A DNA stretch of 12,336 nt, taken from positions 1-12,336 of the forward strand of contig JACRCS010001068.1 of assembly GCA_016218905.1 (NCBI GenBank). Direction: 5' to 3'. Below are positions 5,915 to 12,336 of this stretch, piece after piece (the first letter of the stretch is position 1; every line of letters begins with the position of its first letter). Origin of the DNA: Deltaproteobacteria bacterium (lineage in GTDB: Bacteria; Desulfobacterota_C; Deferrisomatia; Deferrisomatales; JACRMM01). The notes beneath the pieces are model-generated. The model made no database searches, had not been told where the DNA came from, and was given only the letters and a program-made list of their open reading frames with translations. The position numbers and the translations under genes were made by a program.

Positions 5915-5953
5915 TAACCCTGGCGACAGCAATCAGCCGTTAGCTCTTGGTAA

Positions 5954-7309
5954 ATGCGTATGATGAAAAAAGAGGAGCTCGCGCAGCTTCGGATCGACAA
6001 ACCGGCGGACGCCGGGGGGCGCCCGCGTCCGCGCCGGAAGCGCAGGCTCGCCTTCGCGGCCGCTGCGGTCGTTGCTCTCTTGGCCGGGGCAGGGCTCGTC
6101 CGCCGGTTCCAGCCTGCCAACCCGGTCCGGGTCGCCTCGGCCTCCCTCACCTACCCCTCGCAAGCGCTCACCGTCCTCAACGCCAGCGGCTACGTGGTGG
6201 CGCAGCGGAGAGCAGCAGTGGCCTCGAAGGCCACGGGGCGGCTCGTCTGGCTCGGCGTGGAGGAGGGGAGCGCCGTCAAGAGCGGTCAGGTGATCGCCCG
6301 GCTCGAGAGCGAGGAGCCCAGCGCCGCGAAGGAGCAGGCGGCCGCCGGCTTGCGGGTCACCGAGGCGGGGCTCGCGAGCGCCACGGCCGCGCTGGAGCAG
6401 GCTCGAGCGGGGCGGGAAGAGGCCCAGGCATCCCTCGAGCAGGCCCGGGCCGAGCGCGACGACGCGGAGCGGTCCCTCAAGCGCCAGAAGGAGCTCTTCG
6501 CCGTCGGGATCACGACGCGGGCCGACCTCGACGCGGCCGAGACCCGGTATCGGCGGGCGGCCGCCGGCGTGGCGGGGGCGGGTGCCGCCGTGAGCGTCGC
6601 CGAGCGCGCCATCGCCTCCGCCGAAGCGGCGGTGACGAGCGCCCGCTCCTCCATCGCCGCCTCCCGAGCCGCCCTCCGGCAGGCGGAGGTGACTCTCGGC
6701 TACTCGCTCCTGCGGGCGCCCTTCGACGGCGTGGTGCTCACGAAGAACGCGGACGTGGGGGACGTCGTGACGCCCATCGGGTCGGCGGCGAACGCCAAGG
6801 CCGCGGTGGTCACCCTGGCGGACCTGGCGTCGGTCCAGGTGGAGGCGGACGTCTCCGAGTCGAACCTGGGGAAGATACGCCCCGGCCAGCCCTGCGAGAT
6901 TCTCCTCGACGCCCTGCCCGACAGGCGTTTTCCGGGCGTGCTCCACACCATCGTCCCGACGGCCGACCGCTCCAAGGGTACCGTCATGACCAAGGTCCGC
7001 TTCCTGACGCCGGACCGCCGCATCCTCCCGGAGATGAGCGCCAAGGTGGCGTTCCTGGAGCGGGCGCTGCGTCCGGGAGAGGAGACGGCGAGGCTCACGG
7101 TGAACCCGCGGGCCGTGGTGAACCGCGGCGGGCGCAGGGTGGTGTACGTGGTTCGGGAGGGGACGGTGGGGGAGAGGCCGGTGACCCTCGGCCCTGCGCT
7201 CGGCGACGGCGTGGAGGTCTCCAGCGGCCTGGCCGCGGGTGAAAAGGTCGTCCTCTCGCCGCCGGCCAAATTGCGCAACGGGGCCCGCGTCCGGATCCAG
7301 GAAGGCTAA
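5954..7309 (+). CDS. HlyD/MacA-type periplasmic adaptor (membrane fusion protein)
   Basis: 451 aa. A basic N-terminus (RRKRR) precedes one membrane anchor at about residues 32-51. Then come the first lipoyl half (about 86-118, with GRLVWLGVEEGSAVKSGQ), a long Ala/Glu/Arg-rich coiled hairpin (120-245), the second lipoyl half (247-272, LLRAPFDGVV with ADVGDVV), a beta-barrel (about 295-370) and a membrane-proximal domain ending GARVRIQEG. This is the standard layout of adaptors linking an inner-membrane pump to an outer-membrane channel. It heads a plus-strand operon with an ABC ATPase and two permeases, so it serves an ABC exporter and not an RND pump. Starts are ambiguous: ATG at 5954, 5960 and 5963 are all in frame and none has a good ribosome binding site; the first was taken. 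The substrate is unknown; peptides, lipids, glycolipids or macrolide-like compounds are family precedents. Confidence 0.9.
   Translation: MRMMKKEELAQLRIDKPADAGGRPRPRRKRRLAFAAAAVVALLAGAGLVRRFQPANPVRVASASLTYPSQALTVLNASGYVVAQRRAAVASKATGRLVWLGVEEGSAVKSGQVIARLESEEPSAAKEQAAAGLRVTEAGLASATAALEQARAGREEAQASLEQARAERDDAERSLKRQKELFAVGITTRADLDAAETRYRRAAAGVAGAGAAVSVAERAIASAEAAVTSARSSIAASRAALRQAEVTLGYSLLRAPFDGVVLTKNADVGDVVTPIGSAANAKAAVVTLADLASVQVEADVSESNLGKIRPGQPCEILLDALPDRRFPGVLHTIVPTADRSKGTVMTKVRFLTPDRRILPEMSAKVAFLERALRPGEETARLTVNPRAVVNRGGRRVVYVVREGTVGERPVTLGPALGDGVEVSSGLAAGEKVVLSPPAKLRNGARVRIQEG
7299..7305 (+). promoter_or_regulatory. Ribosome binding site supporting a TTG start
   Basis: AGGAAGG lies 9 nt before the TTG at 7315, inside the last codons of the adaptor gene. 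No ATG or GTG start is available near the N-terminus of the ATPase, so this site and the TTG are used together. Confidence 0.55.
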
Positions 7310-7314
7310 CCGCG

Positions 7315-8004
7315 TTGGAGACCCGCCCTCCCCTCGTCGAGCTCGTCGGCGTCTCCAAGTCCTACCGCCGAGGCGTCCAGACGATCCCCGTCCTGGAAGG
7401 AATCACCTGCACCATCGCCGAAGGCGAGTTCCTGGCGCTCATGGGCCCCTCGGGGTCGGGAAAGAGCACGCTCCTCAACCTCATCGCCGGGATCGATCGA
7501 GCCGACAGCGGCGTCGTCCGCGTCGCCGGGGTCGACCTCGCCCGGCTCGGCGAGGCCGAGCTCGCCCGGTGGCGCGTCGGGCACGTGGGGTTCGTCTTCC
7601 AGTTCTACAACCTCATCCCCGTCCTGACCGCCCTCGAGAACGTGGAGATGCCGCTCTACCTGACCGACCTCTCCCGCCGCCGGCGCAGGCGCCACGCCGA
7701 GCTCGCCCTGCGCATGGTGGGCCTCGAGGATCGCATGGACCACTTCCCGGGCCAGCTCTCGGGAGGCCAGCAGCAGCGGGTCGCGATCGCCCGGGCGGTG
7801 GTCGCCGATCCCTCCATCATCGTCGCGGACGAGCCCACGGGAGACCTGGATCGGGCCTCCGCCGAGCAGATCCTGGAGCTCATGGACCGCCTGGTGCACG
7901 AGCTGGGGAAGACCGTGATCATGGTCACCCACGACCCGAAAGCCGCGGAGAAGGCCCACCGGATCCAGCACCTGGAAAAAGGCGTCCTCAGTGCTGACGG
8001 GTAA
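7315..8004 (+). CDS. ABC transporter ATPase, MacB/LolD/DevA type
   Basis: 229 aa, a complete single nucleotide-binding domain: Walker [10 protein letters not shown] (44-52), Q-loop Q96 in VFQFYNL, signature LSGGQQQR (148-155), Walker B IIVADE (168-173) with the PTGDLD loop, and switch histidine H206 in VTHD. The [20 protein letters not shown] stretch is characteristic of the LolD/MacB/FtsE group, which couples ATP hydrolysis to movement of FtsX-type permeases (mechanotransmission) without passing substrate through the membrane domain. It starts at TTG, 5 nt after the adaptor stop. Its end overlaps the first permease gene by 14 nt, so the operon is translationally coupled. Unlike MacB, the ATPase is a separate polypeptide, as in LolCDE and DevBCA. 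Confidence 0.95.
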   Translation: METRPPLVELVGVSKSYRRGVQTIPVLEGITCTIAEGEFLALMGPSGSGKSTLLNLIAGIDRADSGVVRVAGVDLARLGEAELARWRVGHVGFVFQFYNLIPVLTALENVEMPLYLTDLSRRRRRRHAELALRMVGLEDRMDHFPGQLSGGQQQRVAIARAVVADPSIIVADEPTGDLDRASAEQILELMDRLVHELGKTVIMVTHDPKAAEKAHRIQHLEKGVLSADG

Positions 8005-9148
8005 GATCCTCGCCCGGAGCGCCAAGCGCCACCCCTTGCGGACGCTCCTCACCGTCTTCGCCGTCGCCGTGGCGGTCCTCGCCTTCGGGCTCCTCCGGAC
8101 CGTCGTCGACGCCTGGTATCTCGGCGTCAAGGCGTCCTCGGCCAGCCGTCTCGTCACCCGGAACGCGATCTCGCTGATGTTTCCGCTCCCCCTCGCCTAC
8201 AAGGAGAAGATCCGGCAGATCTCCGGCGTCACGCGGGTGAGCCAGGGCCACTGGTTCGGGGGCATCTACATCGACGAGCGAAACTTCTTCGCGAATTTCG
8301 CGGTGGACGCCCCTTCCTACCTCGCGCTCTACCCGGAGATCCTCCTCTCCGACGCCGAGCGGGCGGCCTTCCTCCGGGAGCGCACCGCGTGCATCGCGGG
8401 CCGCAAGACGGTGGAGAGGTTCGGGTGGCGGCTCGGGCACCGCATCACCTTGAAGGGGACGGTCTTCCCCGGGAACTGGGAGGTGGTGCTGCGGGGCATC
8501 TACCGGGGCAAGGAGAAGACCACCGATGAGACCGTCCTCTTCTTCCACTGGGACTACCTGAACGAGGAGCTCAGGCGTACCGCGCCGGGGCGGGCGGACC
8601 AGGTCGGTTACTACATGGTGGGGGTGGCGAGGCCCGACCAGGCGGCCGAGGTCGCGCAGGCCATCGACGCCACCTTCCGGAACTCCCTCGCCGAGACGCT
8701 GACGGAGTCGGAGAAGGCGTTCGTGATGAGCTTCATTACCATGAGCGAGGCGATCCTCTGGGCCATCCAGCTCCTCTCTGCCGCCATGATCGCGATCATC
8801 ATGGTCGTCGCGGCCAATACGATGGCCATGGCCGCGCGGGAGCGGATCGGCGAGTACGCGATCATGAAGACGTTGGGCTTCGGAGCCTGGCGGATCGCGA
8901 GCCTCGTCTTCGGGGAGTCGCTGCTCCTGTCCGTCTTGGGAGGCGCGCTCGGGATCCCGCTCACCTACGCTGCGGCGCGCTTCTTCGAGACGAAGCTCGG
9001 GCAGTTCTTCCCGGTCTTTCAGGTCTCCTCGGCCACCCTCCTCCTCGACGCGGCCGCCATCGTGCTGGTGGGCGTGGTGGCGGGAGTCTTCCCGTTCTGG
9101 CGCGCCGTGAAGATCCCCATCGCCGACGGCCTGCGGAGGATCGGGTAG
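7991..9148 (+). CDS. FtsX/MacB-family ABC permease, first of two
   Basis: 385 aa with the four-helix MacB/LolC layout: one helix near the N-terminus (about 16-38), a large periplasmic domain (about 40-250) and three C-terminal helices (about 254-278, 303-329, 345-370). The sequence [16 protein letters not shown] after helix 2 is the coupling-helix segment typical of FtsX permeases, which contacts the ATPase. The start is GTG at 7991, overlapping the ATPase gene by 14 nt. Its last base is the first base of the next permease start (TAGTG). It should form a heterodimer with the second permease and bind the stand-alone ATPase; the periplasmic domains would load substrate onto the adaptor. Confidence 0.92.
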   Translation: MLTGKILARSAKRHPLRTLLTVFAVAVAVLAFGLLRTVVDAWYLGVKASSASRLVTRNAISLMFPLPLAYKEKIRQISGVTRVSQGHWFGGIYIDERNFFANFAVDAPSYLALYPEILLSDAERAAFLRERTACIAGRKTVERFGWRLGHRITLKGTVFPGNWEVVLRGIYRGKEKTTDETVLFFHWDYLNEELRRTAPGRADQVGYYMVGVARPDQAAEVAQAIDATFRNSLAETLTESEKAFVMSFITMSEAILWAIQLLSAAMIAIIMVVAANTMAMAARERIGEYAIMKTLGFGAWRIASLVFGESLLLSVLGGALGIPLTYAAARFFETKLGQFFPVFQVSSATLLLDAAAIVLVGVVAGVFPFWRAVKIPIADGLRRIG

Positions 9149-10314
9149 TGTCGATCCCCTACGCCTACAGCCTCCGCAACCTCTGGACGCGCCGGCTCAC
9201 GACCGTGCTCACGGCGTCGGGGATGGCCCTGGTGGTCTTCGTCTTCGCGGCCATCCAGATGCTCGCGGCCGGCATCCGGGCGGCGCTCGTGCAGACCGGC
9301 TCATCCGAAAACGTCGTGGTGATCCGCAAGGCCGCGCTCACGGAGGTGCAGAGCGGGCTGGACCGGCTCCAGGCCTCCATCGTCGAGACGTCGCCGGAGG
9401 TGGCGACTTCCGCGGACGGAAGTCCCCTGGTCGCGAAGGAGCTCGTCGTCCTCGTTAATCTCACCAAACGGGGGACCGCCAAGGCCTCCAACGTGGTCAT
9501 CCGCGGCATCGCCTCCAAGTCCCCGGAGCTTCGCCCGCAGGTAAAGCTCGTGGCCGGGAGGATGCCGAGGCCCGGCACCGCCGAGATCGCCGCGGGAGCG
9601 AGCATCGCCCGCCGGTTCGAGGGGGCGCGCACCGGCGAAGCCCTCCGCTTCGCCCTCCGGGAGTGGACCGTGGTGGGCATCTTCGACGCCGGAGGGAGCG
9701 GCTTCGACTCCGAGCTCTGGGGCGACGCCGATCAACTGATGCAGGCCTTTCGCCGCCCCGTGTACTCGTCGCTGCTCTTTCGGCTGCGGGACCCCCGGGC
9801 GTTCGAGGAGCTGAAGGCGAGACTCGAGGCGGATCCCCGCCTCACGGTCGAGCTGAAACCGGAGGCGCGCTTCTACGCGGACCAATCGGAGATGATGGCC
9901 AAGTTCCTGGGGATCTTCGGCGCCGTGCTCTCGGTGATCTTCTCGGTGGGCGCGGTCATCGGCGCCATGATCACCATGTACGCCGCCGTGGCGAACCGGG
10001 TCGTCGAGATCGGCACCCTCCGGGCGCTCGGCTTCCAGCGCGGGGCCATTCTGTGGGCCTTCGTCCTCGAGGCCTTCTTCCTCGGCCTAGTCGGGGGCGC
10101 CGCCGGCTTGGGCCTGGCGGCGCTGCTCCAGTTCTACACCCTCTCCACCATGAACTGGCAGACGTTCTCCGAGCTCGCCTTCCGCTTCACCCTGACGCCC
10201 CGGATCGCCGAGCTCTCGCTCGCCTTCTCGGTCGTCATGGGCCTGCTCGGCGGCCTCTTCCCCGCCATCCGCGCCGCTCGGATGAACATCGTGGAGGCCC
10301 TGCGGACGACCTGA
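9148..10314 (+). CDS. FtsX/MacB-family ABC permease, second of two
   Basis: 388 aa, same four-helix design: helix 1 at about 20-43, a periplasmic domain to about 250 containing VAGRMPRPGTAEIAAGASIA (the MacB core-domain pattern of a conserved GR and added AEI-G), then helices at about 252-280, 303-330 and 353-375. The coupling segment reads ANRVVEIGTLRALGFQRGAI, and the end FPAIRAARMNIVEALR is the usual family finish. It is clearly different in sequence from the first permease, so the pair are paralogues forming a heterodimer like LolC/LolE. It starts at GTG overlapping the previous stop by one base. Last gene of the operon; 50 bp then separate it from a convergent gene, with only a weak GCCGC/GCGGC stem and TTT in between. 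Confidence 0.93.
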   Translation: MSIPYAYSLRNLWTRRLTTVLTASGMALVVFVFAAIQMLAAGIRAALVQTGSSENVVVIRKAALTEVQSGLDRLQASIVETSPEVATSADGSPLVAKELVVLVNLTKRGTAKASNVVIRGIASKSPELRPQVKLVAGRMPRPGTAEIAAGASIARRFEGARTGEALRFALREWTVVGIFDAGGSGFDSELWGDADQLMQAFRRPVYSSLLFRLRDPRAFEELKARLEADPRLTVELKPEARFYADQSEMMAKFLGIFGAVLSVIFSVGAVIGAMITMYAAVANRVVEIGTLRALGFQRGAILWAFVLEAFFLGLVGGAAGLGLAALLQFYTLSTMNWQTFSELAFRFTLTPRIAELSLAFSVVMGLLGGLFPAIRAARMNIVEALRTT

Positions 10315-10364
10315 GCCGCCAGGGCTCCTCCTCCTCAGCGTCGCGGCTTTCCTGTAGAACGAGG

Positions 10365-12336
10365 TCAGAACCCGACGAGCCCCGGGTCGGGCTTCGCCTC
10401 CTCCTCGGGGCGCCCCTCCCCTTCTCCGCCGAGGATGCTCTCCCAGAGCGGCGTGTGGCGGCACTGCTCCTGGGGCTCGGTGCCGCTCAGGAACCACTCG
10501 CTATAGACCTGCGGGCACGCGGAGGATCCCAGGAGACCCGTCTCGGCGTCGATCTTCACCCGCACCACGCCCGGCGGCGGCTCCGGCTCGGGAGCCTGGA
10601 GGCAGCCCGGGAGGGCCTCGACGAGCCTCCTCCAGACGGGCAGCGCGGCGGAGGCGCCCGTCAGGTTCAGGTCCTCCGGCTCGTCCGGGCCCACCCAGAT
10701 GAGCGCCAGGAACTTCGGGGTGTAGCCGACGAACCACGCGTCGCGGCCGCCGGTGGTGGTGCCGGTCTTGCCCGACAGCGGGTGCCGGTAGCCGTAGCCC
10801 GAAAGAGCGCGCCCCGTCCCCCTCCGGACGGTGCCCCGCAGCAGCTCGTTGACGAGGAAGGCGACCTCGGGCGAGAGCGCCTGGGTCGTGCGTACGCCTC
10901 GCTGCTGGAGGACCTCCCCGGAGCGCGAGACGACCCCTTGGACGAAGCGCGCCTCGGCCCGCTGGCCGCCTGCCGCGAAGGTCGCGAACGCCGTCGCCAT
11001 CTCCAGGGGCGTGACCTCCGACGTGCCGAGCACCACCGAGTAGTCCTGCGTGAGGGGGGAGCGGATCCCCGCCTTGGCAGCCACGTCCATGGCGGCCTTC
11101 GCGCCGATGGCCTGGAGCAGGCGCACGGAAGGGACGTTGAGCGACTCCTCCAGGGCCCGCCGCAGCGACACGGTCCCGCGGTAACGGCCGTCCGCGTTGG
11201 CAGGCCGCCACGGCCCGTCCTTCCCCGGCAGTTCGATGGGCGTGTCGGAGAGGGACGAGAGCGGCGTAAACCGCCGGGACTCGAGCGCGGCGGCGTACGC
11301 GAAGGGCTTCATGAGGCTGCCCGGCTGGCGCTTCGCCTGAATCGCCCGGTTGAACGTGCCGGGCACGCCCCCTCGGCCGCCGACGAGGGCCCGGACGGCG
11401 CCCTTCCCCGGCTCCATGACGATCACCGCCCCTTGCAGGGTCCCGGCTTCGAGCCTCCTCGCCTTCTCCTGCTCCTCGAGCACGGTGTCGAGGGCCTCCT
11501 GCGCGGCCGCCTGGATCTTCGGATCGAGGAGCGTGTAGATGCGCAGGCCGGCGGTCTCCAGGGTTCCCGGGGAGTAGGAGTCCGCGAGCTGGGTACGCAG
11601 TGCGTCTACGTAGGCGGAAGAACCCGAGGCGATCGGCGCCCTCGCCTTCCGGATCCCCAGACCGGCCCGATCGGCCGCGTCCCGCTGGGCCGTGGAGATC
11701 CGTCCGGAGTCGAGCAGCAGATCGAGCACGAGGCGCCGCCTCGCCCGGGCCTCGGCGGGTTTGCGGAAGGGATCGTAGGTGCCGGGCCCGCGGATGAGCC
11801 CCGCGAGGAGGGCGGCCTTCGGCAGGTCGAGATCCCGCACGTCGAGGCCGAAGTAGTGGCGCGACCCCTCCGCCACGCCGCCGATCTGGAGGCCGCGGTC
11901 CGCCCCCAGATAGACCTCGTTCAGGTACGCCTGGAGGATCGCGTCCTTGGCGTAGAGGCTCTCGAAGCGCATGGCGTAGACGGCCTCGAAGACCTTGCGG
12001 CGCCACGTCTTCTTCTGGTTGAGGAAGAGGTTCTTCGCGAGCTGCTGGGTGATCGTGCTGCCGCCCTGGACGGCGCCTCGCGCGCGAAAGTCTACCCAGA
12101 GCGCTCGCAGGATACCGCGCGGGTCGAGACCGCTGTGCTCGTAGAAGCGCCGGTCTTCCACGAGGACGACGGCGTCCTTGAGGAGCTCAGGGAAGTCGGA
12201 GAGGCGCAGCGGATCGCGCGCCTGCCGCTTCGGGCCGTAGAAGCCCGTGACCTTGGGCGCCTCGGTCTCCACCGAGGCGAAGAGCTCGCCGGACGGGCCC
12301 CGGAGCTCCGAGACGGCGCCGCCGGCGAAGGAGACC
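10365..12336 (-). CDS. Class A penicillin-binding protein, PBP1b-like, 5' end outside window
   Basis: The frame is open to the window edge (656 residues visible). The GTG at 12272 is an internal valine and not the start, because the 21 codons before it continue a PBP1b-like pre-glycosyltransferase segment (LRGPSGELFASV). Numbering from that valine, the GT51 glycosyltransferase has the catalytic Glu39 in VEDRRFYEHSGLD, then GGSTITQQLAKNLFL (70-84) and LNEVYLG (117-123). The transpeptidase has SLMK (319-322), SLN (377-379) and KTGTT (502-506), all intact. It polymerises lipid II and cross-links peptidoglycan in the periplasm. The cytoplasmic tail, membrane anchor and most of any UB2H domain are missing. 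An acidic, Pro-rich C-terminal tail carries two cysteines (585, 604) that could form a disulfide. It converges on the exporter operon and shows no functional tie to the other genes. Confidence 0.95.
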   Translation of the reverse strand, partial: VSFAGGAVSELRGPSGELFASVETEAPKVTGFYGPKRQARDPLRLSDFPELLKDAVVLVEDRRFYEHSGLDPRGILRALWVDFRARGAVQGGSTITQQLAKNLFLNQKKTWRRKVFEAVYAMRFESLYAKDAILQAYLNEVYLGADRGLQIGGVAEGSRHYFGLDVRDLDLPKAALLAGLIRGPGTYDPFRKPAEARARRRLVLDLLLDSGRISTAQRDAADRAGLGIRKARAPIASGSSAYVDALRTQLADSYSPGTLETAGLRIYTLLDPKIQAAAQEALDTVLEEQEKARRLEAGTLQGAVIVMEPGKGAVRALVGGRGGVPGTFNRAIQAKRQPGSLMKPFAYAAALESRRFTPLSSLSDTPIELPGKDGPWRPANADGRYRGTVSLRRALEESLNVPSVRLLQAIGAKAAMDVAAKAGIRSPLTQDYSVVLGTSEVTPLEMATAFATFAAGGQRAEARFVQGVVSRSGEVLQQRGVRTTQALSPEVAFLVNELLRGTVRRGTGRALSGYGYRHPLSGKTGTTTGGRDAWFVGYTPKFLALIWVGPDEPEDLNLTGASAALPVWRRLVEALPGCLQAPEPEPPPGVVRVKIDAETGLLGSSACPQVYSEWFLSGTEPQEQCRHTPLWESILGGEGEGRPEEEAKPDPGLVGF

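Larger units (their letters stand above)
5504..5953. other. 450-bp divergent intergenic region without a convincing gene
   Basis: This gap separates the regulator (minus) from the exporter operon (plus). It is visibly less GC-rich than its surroundings, especially at 5865-5953. It contains a perfect 12-bp inverted repeat (5589-5621) and then, over 180 bp, several short ones: ATAGCG/CGCTAT (5735-5740, 5749-5754), TGCCGG/CCGGCA (5797-5802, 5839-5844), GTCGCC/GGCGAC (5846-5851, 5855-5860), CTTGAG/CTCAAG and CGCCACA/TGTGGCG (listed separately). An 88-codon open frame on the minus strand (5666-5932) starts at TTG without a ribosome binding site and has more mixed third positions than the neighbouring genes; its middle section looks weakly protein-like, so it may be a gene remnant. 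No tRNA is seen. Confidence 0.6.

Noticed and set aside
5666..5932. 88-codon minus-strand frame as a real gene
   Set aside because: TTG start without a ribosome binding site, mixed third-position composition unlike the neighbours, overlap with several inverted repeats and the exporter promoter region. Kept only as a possible remnant.
10315..10350. Possible intrinsic terminator between the exporter operon and the PBP gene
   Set aside because: GCCGC and GCGGC could pair before TTT, but the stem is 5 bp with a loop of more than 20 nt and the T-run is only three bases.
10501..12006. 501-codon minus-strand frame inside the penicillin-binding protein gene
   Set aside because: A frame-shifted shadow of the PBP gene, Arg/Pro/Gly-rich, without any domain motif.
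1..12336. CRISPR array, tRNA/rRNA genes or complete insertion sequences
   Set aside because: No repeat-spacer periodicity, no tRNA-like cloverleaf and no transposase-like frame was found; the only tandem repeats are 8- and 9-mers.

Overview
This is a GC-rich window (about 70% G+C by eye) from a Gram-negative bacterium. The Gram-negative reading rests on a periplasmic adaptor-type ABC exporter and a PBP1b-like peptidoglycan synthase. The coiled linker of the PAS-LuxR regulator resembles regulators I associate with Desulfobacterota-type genomes, but the sequence does not settle the taxon.

Left part (1-4520, all minus strand, read right to left): a five-gene run. It encodes two different subunits of the 2-hydroxyacyl-CoA dehydratase / benzoyl-CoA reductase (BCR) family (447 and 387 aa), two different BadF/BadG/HgdC-type ATPase activases (280 and 298 aa), and the first 21 codons of a short-chain dehydrogenase that leaves the window. 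Two activases plus two reductase-fold subunits is the composition of a class I, ATP-dependent aryl-CoA reductase. Simple 2-hydroxyacyl-CoA dehydratases have a single activase. The four sizes fit the Azoarcus BzdNOPQ type better than the Thauera BcrCBAD type. One activase is canonical; the other keeps both iron-sulfur cysteines but has lost several nucleotide-site residues. Two intergenic gaps carry short repeats: three 8-mers inside a long imperfect stem-loop, and four 9-mers.

Middle (4521-5953): a one-component PAS-LuxR regulator lies just upstream of the reductase genes on the same strand and is their likely regulator. A 450-bp gap separates it from a divergent operon. That gap holds a perfect 12-bp inverted repeat, several shorter ones, a candidate promoter and no convincing gene.

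Right part (5954-10314, plus strand): a tightly packed exporter operon of membrane-fusion adaptor, stand-alone MacB/LolD-type ATPase and two different FtsX-family permeases, without an outer-membrane channel gene. At the right edge, convergent on the minus strand, is a class A penicillin-binding protein with intact glycosyltransferase and transpeptidase motifs, cut at its N-terminus by the window.

Working model: the left module would reductively dearomatise (or dehydrate) an acyl-CoA, with ATP hydrolysis by the activases driving low-potential electrons into the catalytic subunits. The dehydrogenase would act on a later hydroxyacyl-CoA. No ferredoxin or ferredoxin-reducing enzyme, CoA ligase, hydratase or ring hydrolase is visible, so the substrate remains inferred.
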